A DNA stretch of 64,000 nt from positions 2,232,001 through 2,296,000 of the forward strand of contig WIUZ02000005.1 in NCBI GenBank assembly GCA_015956445.1, given 5' to 3'. Position numbers and translations under genes: made by a program. This DNA comes from Thelephora terrestris. Taxonomy: Eukaryota; Basidiomycota; Agaricomycetes; Thelephorales; Thelephoraceae. Below, in pieces: positions 10,269 through 19,802 of this stretch (the stretch's first letter is position 1; each line of letters starts with the position of its first letter). The notes under the pieces are model-generated. The model had not been told where the DNA came from. It searched no databases and saw only the letters and a program-made list of their open reading frames with translations.

Positions 10269-12462
10269 ATGGCTTCAACTGAAACTCCTCTCCCGAACAT
10301 CTACGCACACCGCTCTCGTCGGTTGCTCACAGCGTACCATGCAAGAAACAAGAATATCCCTGATCATAGACTTTCTAAAATCACGCCTATCCTCCACAAC
10401 CCACCTCCCACGCAAACCTTACCGGTGTGTATCATCGGTGCTGGAATGGCTGGCCTATACGCCGCCATGATTCTCGAGTCTTTGGGGATCAGTTATCACA
10501 TCGTTGACGCGGACAAGCGAGAACGTGTCGGTGGACGACTTTTCACCTATCACTTCCCTCAAGGTGGCCCCTACGATTACTACGTACGAAAAGTTCGGCC
10601 CACTGTCGCATTAAATTCTGACTTCCGTGTAGGATGTCGGAGGCATGCGGTTCCCAGACACGGCGTTCATGAAGAGAACATTTGATTTGGCCAGGAACAG
10701 AGGGTTGAACGTCAGACTCATTCCCTACATCACGCAGATGATCAACCCTCCGAACACCTGGTTGTTCTACAACAACGCTCGCGTAAACAACCAGGACGCT
10801 TCCATAATTGGCGATCCATTCGGTGTTCAAAACTACGTCACCGATCCAAGCCTAACAACTCCCCAAGGTGCACACAAAAGGGTTGCAGAAATACTTCAGC
10901 CATTCCGTGACTTGTTCAGGCCCCGGCAAGAAATGCTACCACCGGATATTGCAGCTGCGATGAACACTCTCTTCGAGGAGACCGACAAGTTTTCGGTGAG
11001 GAGTTATATGTTCGCAAATGGTATGGCAGACCAAGACGTCCACTGGTGCGAGACACTCGACAAGACTGGCACCGGATGGTACGATCGGTCTCTCACACAA
11101 GGTAAGTCATTGGATATATTGTGCAGATCTTTGGTTCAGATGTGGGGTTATTACAGCTGTTGTCGAGAGCATAGCCTTCGACTGGCCCACCACACCACTT
11201 CCAGGCCCTGAGGCACCAAAAGACCCGAATGCTGGGTGGTATTGCTTCGAGTATGCGTTGACCGCTTCTCACGACGTATGTGTTACACTGACGCGCTTTC
11301 CTACGCAGCGGAGGATCATCAACGCTCCCTCAGGCGATGTTCACCTCCCTCTCACAGAAGGCGCAACAAGAGGCTCTGTTCAAAAGCCCGGTCACCGCTA
11401 TTTCCCGCGACCCCCAGAAAGAAGTCATGAGGATTTCGATCGAGGGGGTCCAAACTCCACAAGAATATTCTGCGGTCATTTCTACTGTTCCGTTGCCTCG
11501 TCTCGACTTCATGGATCTCACTGGAGTCAATATCAATGACAATTATGCCCAGTGGAGTGCCATCCGTGTGCTTCAGTACGGAGCGGCGGTCAAAGTCGGA
11601 ATCAGGTTCAGTACCCCATGGTGGGAGACGGAGCTTCCCCAGAAGATCCATGGCGGCCAAAGCTATACTGATCGACCAGTCCGCTCAGTGTAAGTTGTCC
11701 CTGACTCGGCACTTATTGGCAGTTTCTGAACGATCATCGGTACGGTGGTGTAGCGTGTACCCTTCGTATCCTCAAGGCGCAACACCAGAAAACATGTCCA
11801 AAGCGCTCATCGTGAGCTACTGTGGGATTCAAGACGCCGAGAGACTTGGCGCATTCATCCATTCTGACGGCACCGCTGAGCCGGAGCTCATCGACCAGGT
11901 CTTCCGCGATTTGGCGGATATTCACGGTGTGACCGTCCCATGGCTCAAACAGTATTATACCGGGGAATACTTTGCTTGGGATTGGTTACGCGATCCTCTC
12001 ACCATGGGTTCGTGTTTTTTGTCGGTGATCTTCTTGACTCTTTCAAATGAGTTGTTTCAGGTGCATTTGCGGTCTTTGGTCCGGGTGTATATACCAATGG
12101 TGATGTCTACAGCGCAATCCTTCAGCCTGCGGCTCGCGGAAAACTCTTCTTTGCTGGGGAGGCGGCCAGTGCCTGCCATTCGTACGTGGATTCACCGTCC
12201 ATCCTTCGATACGCTCCTGACCGAACAAATCCACAGATGGGTCGCGGGTGCTCTGGACAGCGCTTGGCGTGTCGTTGATCAATACCTCGCCCTCAATCAC
12301 AACGAAAGCCCTCTCCAGGCAGAGTTCTGGAGATTGTGGGGCAGAACCGAGTATTGGGATGAACTTTCCAACGATGGCTTGGTCAAGTTGAACCGTGACC
12401 TCGCGGATCGACACCTCGTGATCTCTCTATATAAGGATGGAGTCACGCTCAAGCCAGTTTAG
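10269..12462 (+). CDS. Flavin-containing amine oxidase (monoamine/L-amino-acid oxidase family), copy 1
   Basis: Seven exons (10269-10583, 10633-11101, 11157-11250, 11309-11689, 11754-12007, 12061-12181, 12237-12462) give 619 residues. The N-terminal Rossmann motif is VCIIGAGMAGLYAAM, with acidic VDAD at the end of strand 2, then GGRLFTY. FAD contacts continue with DVGGMRFPDT. The C-terminal FAD motif is GKLFFAGEAASACHS, followed by WVAGALDSAW. The family deaminates amines or L-amino acids oxidatively, releasing ammonia and hydrogen peroxide; the substrate cannot be read from sequence. No signal peptide is evident (starts MASTETPLPNIYAHRSRR), so it is probably intracellular. All splice junctions keep frame and no residue of the FAD signature is missing. 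Its paralogue lies 3.5 kb downstream in the same orientation. Confidence 0.88.
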
Positions 12463-12846
12463 GTCTCCTTTGTACGATTCGGTCTTCTCAGTAAATGTTC
12501 TACTACTAACCACGACGATGTTTGAATGAGAGCCAGCTCATTTTCCGTTCAGAAACTTCGATTACAAGAGAGCGAACTCATGACCAGTCGCGTTGCGACG
12601 GCGGAACATTCTCCTGTCCTCGTTGACGTCGAGTGAGGCGATGTAACCGTATCATTGGACGTGGATCTCCCTTCTAAGTTAAGGTTGCGTTCGTTCGGTT
12701 TCGACCAATGACGTACCCCGTGACCCCTGTGTGACCCGGGGTAGATATGTCGAAAATTATATATAATACCGTGAATATCAATACTGCGGCAAATGTAAAA
12801 ATAATCATATATGTATTAATACAAAGGAGAGGACGTGAGCGGGGGT
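12463..12846. other. Spacer between amine oxidase 1 and transposase relic
   Basis: Contains an AT-rich stretch (about 12750-12830) and an imperfect palindrome at about 12716-12743 (ACCCCGTGAC against GTGACCCGGGGT). No gene seen. Confidence 0.45.
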
Positions 12847-13530
12847 TCACAATTTGGCCTCGAGATCTTTCCTCCACGAAGGGGGAAGGAGTCGATGGCT
12901 GTGATACTTCTTTCCGGCCCACGCGGCCTGTTCGCCGTTCAATCCCTTACGGTATGCATCCATGAACCGGAGTAAACGGTTCGAAAATCTGAAACGTGTG
13001 AGTGAGCCGGAGTAAGTGGAGTGTAAATGAGAGAGACGTTACCTGCGCATGAGCGGAAGTGGAACCAAGTCCAACGACTTGAGAGCATTCATTTCAAGGT
13101 CTTCCTCCCCCGACGAGGCGGGGAGTTGACAGTAACTCCACTTCGCGCGTCCCCGGCATTGTTCAACGAAGTTGAGCTCCGGGTGGAACTTGGGGAGGAA
13201 CAAAACATCAAAGCCACACTTGCCACAATGTTCCTCAAGGAGAAAAGTGACGCCTTGAAAGTCAGGCTGGGAGTAAAGCGTTCGGCGAACGCAGCAGTCA
13301 GTACGACCGGGAGGGCAACGGAAGCCGGGACACTCCCATTTCAGATCGCGTGTCTGATCACGGAACCCCCGCTCCTCGAGGATCACGTTCATCCCTTTGA
13401 AGAGGCCGGCAAATTTATGGCCATCGGGGAAGTAGAACAAGTGGGGAGACCCATCTGCGAAGGTTCCAGCGGCCATCTGAACCTTCTTCACCATCTAACA
13501 TAGAGGCTTTCACGCTGTGTTTTGGTGGTG
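12847..13530 (-). pseudogene. 5'-truncated DDE transposase (fungal Tc1/mariner-like type)
   Basis: The C-terminal half of a transposase common in Agaricomycetes. Visible blocks: GTFADGSPHLFYFPDGH, FKGMNVILEERGF, CPPGRTDCCVRR, then LFLPKFHPELNFVEQC, the last catalytic-acid region of the DDE core. After an intron (acceptor before FSNRLLRFMDAYRKG) it ends near KKYHSHRLLPPS with TGA at 12847-12849. The upstream part carrying the first catalytic Asp residues is absent: before 13494 the frame runs into unrelated Pro-rich sequence and a G10 tract at 13621-13630. It cannot encode an active enzyme. Confidence 0.75.
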
Positions 13531-13744
13531 GCATACTGGGATAGATGGAGCTCCGAGATCCGTTCCTCCTAGGCTGGAATCCAGCCTCGAATTTCAGAGC
13601 GAATTCGGAGGAGGATTTGAGGGGGGGGGGACTGCTGTTGGGAGGACGCTCTGAAATTGTTCCTCCCACTCAACCTTGATAACTCCGATAACCACTTAAC
13701 ATATTAAGTAAGCAAAATAACACAAAATATTACAAAAATTGTAT

Positions 13745-13875
13745 ATTAATAACTCCGCCTTGGAACGTTGAAGGGAAGGCATTTTAAAACCTAGTATTCA
13801 CAAAGGCCATGAATCCGAACAAAAACTAGGTCTTATTGCTCAGGTAGGGGCCGACGTGAAAGAGGAGTTATTAAT
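13745..13875. repeat. Small inverted-repeat element (12-bp perfect arms)
   Basis: ATTAATAACTCC at 13745-13756 is perfectly inverted as GGAGTTATTAAT at 13864-13875, enclosing a 131-bp AT-rich unit with no frame. Candidate MITE remnant; no target duplication is obvious. Confidence 0.4.
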
Positions 13876-14164
13876 CTTTGACTTTTTGTCACGCTTTCCG
13901 ATAAGTTTGGCTGTGAACAGACCGTGGGACACAAAAGTCGTTGGTCGAAACTGAACGAACCCAACCTTACCAGGATCCGCTCGTCGTCACTTACCAAATA
14001 ATGAACACTACCTCTACAATCGATTTTCCCTTCCTAGGCTCTTTCCACCGATCTCCTGAGCTCCACTTGCCTTTGAGCTGCCTCCGCCCTACAAAATGAA
14101 GTCCTTGCGTGTTCCCCAGGTGATCTCTCCGAAATGGTCAGCCGATTCACCTTGTACTTAGCTT

Positions 14165-14310
14165 AACTTAACATCCATTTGTGGATGACGCCGTGATCCG
14201 TCCCACATCAAAGTGTCCCAGGAGACGGCTCTGCGACAGCTGAACTTTAATATCCCACTCAAACCCAGCAATTGGCCTCGTGAGCGCGACCAGGGAAACT
14301 TTATGTCGAG
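14165..14310 (+). repeat. Gene-less third copy of the amine-oxidase upstream region
   Basis: ATTTGTGGATGACGCCGTG (about 14175) and AATTGGCCTCGTGAGC (about 14272) match, in order and orientation, sequences upstream of oxidase 1 (about 10099) and oxidase 2 (about 15765 and 15884). No oxidase coding sequence follows, so this looks like the remnant of a third duplicate. Confidence 0.45.
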
Positions 14311-14576
14311 GGACAACTTCGGGTGAAGGGAGTTTTTTCGAAGGAACAATATGGTTGGAGATGGGCTGGAGAAGATGGCGATTGATTCAGTGCGCAAGAA
14401 ACGTTTCTCTTCTCGATCCATGACGGCAACTCACTAGTGCGCTAGACGTTCAAGGCGATGGTCACATCGCTGTCATCTGCCAATGGGAAACTAGATGATG
14501 CAACAGTGATAATTGCAAACCCAATGGAGATGGGAATACCTTTTAGCGTCACGGCGTATAGCCCACGGCAGGAATC

Positions 14577-14945
14577 TTATGAAGCTAAAGGGATCGGCCC
14601 TCCACAGAGCACGTTGGTCGCAACGACCGTTGTGATGGGGCGCTGAGTCACTCCCCAGTCAATCGCATATGCTGCGGTGGTTCGCGTATGTGCTTGCGAA
14701 AACATTTCAACGTAGCCAGTTCTGACCGTTTTGCTCAGCCGCACTTTGCGCTTCAGACTGATTCCCAGAGGCGCCAGCTCTGTGGAAAAATCAACCACAA
14801 AATCGGGCGTATAAACACTCGACCGGATCTGTTGTTGACATGTTCCAGATGAATCGTTCCGCACCGTAACGGGAGGGTCGGAGCCAGTGTGGCAACCAGT
14901 CGGCGACGTATACCACCACACCGCGTGGTGCGAATAAGATCCCAA
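14577..14945 (-). CDS. Hypothetical 122-codon frame, unsupported by family
   Basis: The longest open frame between the two oxidases. Its translation has ordinary composition (HHAVWWYTSPTGCHTGSDPP near the N-terminus, a VRLSKTVRTGYVEMFSQAH block later), but no signal peptide or recognised domain. It could be an exon of a small gene or chance. Confidence 0.2.
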   Translation of the reverse strand: MGSYSHHAVWWYTSPTGCHTGSDPPVTVRNDSSGTCQQQIRSSVYTPDFVVDFSTELAPLGISLKRKVRLSKTVRTGYVEMFSQAHTRTTAAYAIDWGVTQRPITTVVATNVLCGGPIPLAS

Positions 14946-15971
14946 TCAACATCGGATTATGTTACCCTTCAGGGAGGCATCCATTTTCAGAGCTTCGCAC
15001 CAGCTGGAGCCTTTCGGATCGGTCTATTCGCTTTCCGGCGAGTGAACTTGTGATCCAGGTCGAGACCCATTGAACTTAAGGCCCAGTATTTTCATCGACA
15101 TCATAATGGATTCGAGCCCTTACAGGTGGCGGGGACTCTTCCGAGTCTCACGTGGACTCGTACTGAATGAATGGATGCGAGGCTTATGGCACCTCGAAAT
15201 CTTATCGCCTCCGATCATAATGATTCTGGGATCTCCCGTTTACTTCGCAAGTCCCGTGGGTGTTGATATACAGTGGCTTATAGGAAACCCGGATCTCACA
15301 ATGCATCCGGGGCCACATGGAGTTTGCTCGTTGACGAGGCCGCGCAAGAAGTCCACTGATCTCTCGATAAAGACATACAGGAACCCGTACCAATAATCCA
15401 ATGTTACGGACAGTCACCCAATGTTGTATCATTTACGATGCACAAGGCTCATGGGTACACAGAGGGACATCGCTAAGGCCAGTTGTTGACTTTCCTCGTG
15501 CAGAAGTTATCTGATGGATCTCTCTAAGATAGGGAGAAGGCGATGTGGTGCCAATCGTTTGTAATGAATTGGATCGAGCTCTTACTATCTGTGGGGTTCT
15601 ACCCTCAGCAAACGATGTCGAGGCTAGACGCGGAGGTACTGAATCTCCGGACTGGTGACTGTCAATCTCAATGTGCTTTAGAACCACCTCATTGTTCGTC
15701 TTCCAAGACAGCCTGGGCATTATTACGTGCCTCTGTGACCAAACTTTGTCTCACAGGCGTCCGCTCCTGGATAACGCCATGCCACGCTCGATGTCAAGTC
15801 ATCTTCGATGGTATTGAATTGCTCCGGCGTGAGCAAAACGCCGAGTATGAGCAGGAACACTGACACACCCTGCAAGGCCATCAACTGGCCTCGTGCTCCT
15901 GTTCAACGGGCTATAAGAACTTGTGGAAGTTTCTGGGATAATCAGCGTCCCACCGCTTCTTCTTTCGCACC
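14946..15971. other. Spacer and promoter region of amine oxidase 2
   Basis: No convincing gene. The distal 200 bp resemble the upstream regions described for oxidase 1 and the 14.2 kb relic, and include the TATA-like TATAAG at 15912-15917. Confidence 0.45.
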
Positions 15972-18223
15972 ATGGCCACCAAGAAAAGCACACTCCCGAA
16001 TGTCTACGCACACCGTGGTCGTCAATTGCAAATAGCGTTCCAAAAGCGACACGCCAATATCCCCAAGCACTCACTCTCCAAAATAATGCCGCTCCTAAGA
16101 AGAAAAAACAGGCGCGCCACCCAAGATATACCTGTTTGTATCATCGGTGCTGGTGTGGCCGGTCTATACATCGCTATGATCCTCGAGACCTTGGGGATCC
16201 CTTATCACCTCGTCGATGCGAATACGCAACAACGTGTCGGTGGACGACTTTTCACCTACCACTTTACAAACGGTGACCCCTATGACTATTTTGTATGAGA
16301 AAATGTCCCGCCTTCGCACTGAGTTCTGACCTCTGCACAGGATGTTGGAGCCATGCGGTACCCGGATACGCCATTCATGAAGCGGACCTTCGACTTGATC
16401 AGGGAGAGGAACTTAGGGCTCGTACTCATCCCCTACATCATGCAAATGGTCGAACCTCACAACACGTGGTTGATGTACAACAACGCTCGCGTAAACAACC
16501 AGGCAAACGTGGCCGGTGACCCTTTCAGCGTCGCGAATTACGTGACCGATGAAACCCTGTTGACTCCAGACGGGGTACATCAAAGGGTTGCACAGGAGAT
16601 TAAGCAATTCCGAGACTTGTTCAGGGTAGAGGGCCGGAGTATTGCTGATTCGATGGCGATCCTCTTCGACTTCACCAACGCGTTCTCGATGAGAAGTTGG
16701 TTACTCCAAGCCAACATGGACCCAAGACAGATTCATTGGTGCGAGACCCTCGACAAGTCCACTGGATGGTATGACCGGGCTCTCACGGAAAGTAAGCAAT
16801 TGGATGCCTTGCGCAAATTTTTGGTTCTAAAGTGGGGTTGTTATAGCTGTTATTGAGGACCTGGCCTTCAATTGGCCCACTACACTACTTCCAGAGGATG
16901 AAGTGGCGGGCCCGCCTCACGACTGGTGGTGCATCGAGTGCGTGTTAACTACTTCCTGCGACGTGAGAACCACCATGACACGCTTTGTTTCACAGCGGAG
17001 GATCTTCGAGGCTACCTCAGGCGATGTGGAATTCCCTCTCAGAGCAGGCGAGATTGCGCGCCCGGTGGGAAAGCCCGGTCACTGCCATCCACCGAGAGTT
17101 GGATGACGACGAGCGGGAGATCATGAGAATTTCGGTCAAGGGGGTTAAACTTCCGCAAAAATACTCTGCGGTCTTTTCTACTGTTCCATTGGGACGTCTC
17201 AGCCTCATGGATCTCACCGAAGCCGACATCCACAACAATTACGCCCAGTGGAGTGCCATCCGTGAGCTGCAATATGGTCCGTCGATTAAGATCGGGATAA
17301 GGTTCAATGTTGCGTGGTGGGAGGGGCTCGCGCAGCCGATCCATGGTGGACAGAGCTTTACTGACCTACCGTTACGCACGATGTGAGTTGTCCACCACTC
17401 TTCGACTATCGAAGGTTTTACCAACGAGCCTTCGCGTGATGATATAGCGTATACCCTTCATACCCAGAAAATGGGCCGCCATCCAAAGTGCTCATTGCGA
17501 GCTACTGTTGGACTCAAGACGCAGATAAGCTTGGGGCACTCATCCATTCTGATGGCACCGTCGAGCCGGAGCTCCTTGACTTGGTCTTCCGCAATTTGGC
17601 GGCCGTTCACGGTTTGCAAGTCCAAGACATCACGCAGCACTACGCGGAGGGAAGCTACTTTGCTTGGAGCTGGCAGCACGATCCTCTCACCATGGGTTTG
17701 TGCCTCCCGTCGGAAACATCCTCACTTTTCTAAACGATCGTCATAGGTGCATTCGCGTTCTTTGGTCCAGGTGTGTATGGAACCGCCGATATCTACAATC
17801 AAATGCTTCAGCCCGCGGCTCGCGGTAAACTCTTCTTCGCCGGCGAAGCTACCAGCGCCTGTCACGCGTACGTAGATTCACTGACAGTCCTCTGGGTGTG
17901 GTTCTTATCCGATTTCGATCGACAGTTGGGTCGCAGGTGCTCTGGACAGCGCATGGCGTGCTGTTGACCAATACCTTACCCTCAATGATTACGCAGGGAC
18001 CGCTGTTCAGGACGATTTCTATGAAATGTGGGGCAAGACCGAGTACTGGGATGAACAAGACGATGTGGCACTCGTCGAACAGAACCATAACCTCGCAGAG
18101 CAAATCCTTGTGATCGCCCTCTTCCTTGCTGGTCTCTTCCTTGGGTTGGACGACCCTGAGGGGGAAGGCCTTGAGGGGGGCGACGTGGCCCCCGTGGCCC
18201 CCGTGGCTCCCGTGGCTCCTTGA
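15972..18223 (+). CDS. Flavin-containing amine oxidase, tandem copy 2
   Basis: Seven exons (15972-16292, 16341-16791, 16847-16937, 16996-17382, 17448-17695, 17747-17867, 17926-18223) give 638 residues. All six introns are at the same positions and phases as in the copy at 10269. Motifs: VCIIGAGVAGLYIAM, GGRLFTY, DVGAMRYPDTPFMKRTFDL, WCETLDKSTGWYDRAL, and GKLFFAGEATSACHA followed by WVAGALDSAW. One difference in the FAD region is DVGAM where copy 1 has DVGGM. The C-terminus diverges: after the shared region it carries a hydrophobic run (ILVIALFLAGLFLGL), an acidic Gly/Glu stretch and four Val-Ala-Pro repeats encoded by a 9-bp tandem repeat. This tail may be a membrane or processing signal; copy 1 lacks it. 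Confidence 0.87.
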
Positions 18224-18887
18224 ACTTGACAGATGTTGTACCATTTACGATGCCGGTGTATGAATAAAAATGCGCTCTTTTTACGTACATAACCTTCGCG
18301 GGTAGACGGCGCTGACGCTGTTCATTGTCTCCCCTGAAGCAGAAGGTTGTCTGATGGATTCGTCTCGAGTGGCGGACATGACCGTGAGAACGCGATATAC
18401 CGCCGGTCTTCCTGGTAACACGCATGCACTTGAGTTGGAATGGAATTTTCGCTAAGCATCTCCACCGACGAGTTACGGGAACACGTCCGTGTCTTGACCG
18501 CGGAAGTGATCTCCGTGCACCTTGCGTATTTTTGCTTTCCCACAGCCTCGGAGCCTCCCGGAGCATGGCGTGGGGGCAGCGTCGTTGCAATTGAGCTTGG
18601 ATTGAATGAGCTACTCCTCAACTATAGTTGCTGAGGTTCCTGAGGCCCCTCCAGGCCCCGCCCAGGTACCTTGCCCAGAACCCCGTGACATCCCCACGTG
18701 ACTCAGAGGAACATGCCTATAAGAGGCGATGCTGGCTGAGGATTTGTGCCCCGTCCAAGTGAGCGAATTCATTAGACCACTGATTCTTTGTTCACAACTT
18801 ACGTCTTATCATAAGCCTGCGCTCGGTTCGCTGCCACCCCTTCCCTCGAACCGTCTTCTGATTCCTTCCATCAGTGTACTAGTGGTC
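18224..18887. other. Spacer, no supported gene
   Basis: Open frames on both strands are short and unspliced, with no family features. The last 170 bp include TATAAGAGG (about 18718), a plausible core promoter for the gene at 18888. Confidence 0.5.
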
Positions 18888-19431
18888 ATGGCAGTGAATC
18901 AACTGAACGTACCTGTCGATTCTTGTTATCAAGTCAAATGCAACGATTGTGGAAAGACGACCTGGAAGGTGAGTTTCTCTTCGTGCGCTCTGATCATTGC
19001 GATTGTTGATTACCGACCGGCGTATTTCATCAGGGCTGTGGACAGCATGTCGAGGCGGTATGTGTCATGATTCGCCCAATCCCCGACCGGCAAATAGACC
19101 ACAACGACGGGGGTGGACGCCTAGAGACGCCAGTAGGACGCGAAGCTTGGAGAATTTACCCCCTCGCCTTCGTGATAATCGCTTCTCTCGAATCTGATGT
19201 GGTCCAGTCTGAGCGGGAGTGTGATACCCCCGCCACACGGGCCGTTGTCAGCACGCACTGGTGTGTCGAAGAAGTGTCTCCTCTTCTGGGGTGCTCTGTC
19301 GGCGTTGCGGGACCCTTGCAGTTTCCAATCGACTGACGTTATAAGTTGTATTCGCGGCTGATTGGATTGATTGTTAACAGGTGATGGCGGACGTCAAGGA
19401 GGAAGACAAATGCACCTGCCCTCGTTCCTAA
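18888..19431 (+). CDS. Conserved small cysteine-rich protein (CxxCGKTTWxGCGxH type)
   Basis: Three exons (18888-18968, 19034-19057, 19381-19431) encode 51 residues: MAVNQLNVPVDSCYQVKC, then NDCGKTTWK, GCGQHVEAVMADVKEEDKC and TCPRS. The motif Cx2CGKTTWKGCGxHxxxV..C.C is one I recall in small proteins of fungi and bacteria, where clustered Cys/His suggest a metal-binding fold; no function is assigned. The first intron is 65 nt; the second is 323 nt, far longer than others here, yet its ends and phases are correct. The residue pattern across both junctions is exactly the family pattern, so the model is believed despite the small size. Confidence 0.75.
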
Positions 19432-19802
19432 AACCGGATGGGTTGGCGTAGGGAAGTCTCAAGCGAATGGAAAGATGTGTATCGAATATCAGTTGGAGAA
19501 GTGGAAACATCAATAGCTTACCCGCAGGGAAATAGAACACGATCAGTCATGTACAGTGTCGTGATGCCAATTTCAGTTAGCAGTTGTTGGTCGCCTATTC
19601 CACTTTACTACTTTACTCCCTCCACATCCCCCTCTCATCCTCTTTCCTTCCGTCCCTCAAACCCACACAGGATTTCTCGGCTGGGCCCAGACCTACTCGC
19701 GCGTCGCCCATTCGACCGCTGCTCTCCGAACCGGTTTCATCTCATCAATCCCCCCCTTGTACATAACCAAGTCGTTTCGTTCCTGGATCCCAGACAAGAA
19801 CA

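Noticed and set aside
17849-18244. Long minus-strand frame with GGHGG and Pro-rich repeats
   Set aside because: Antisense of the last exon of amine oxidase 2 and its Val-Ala-Pro repeat.
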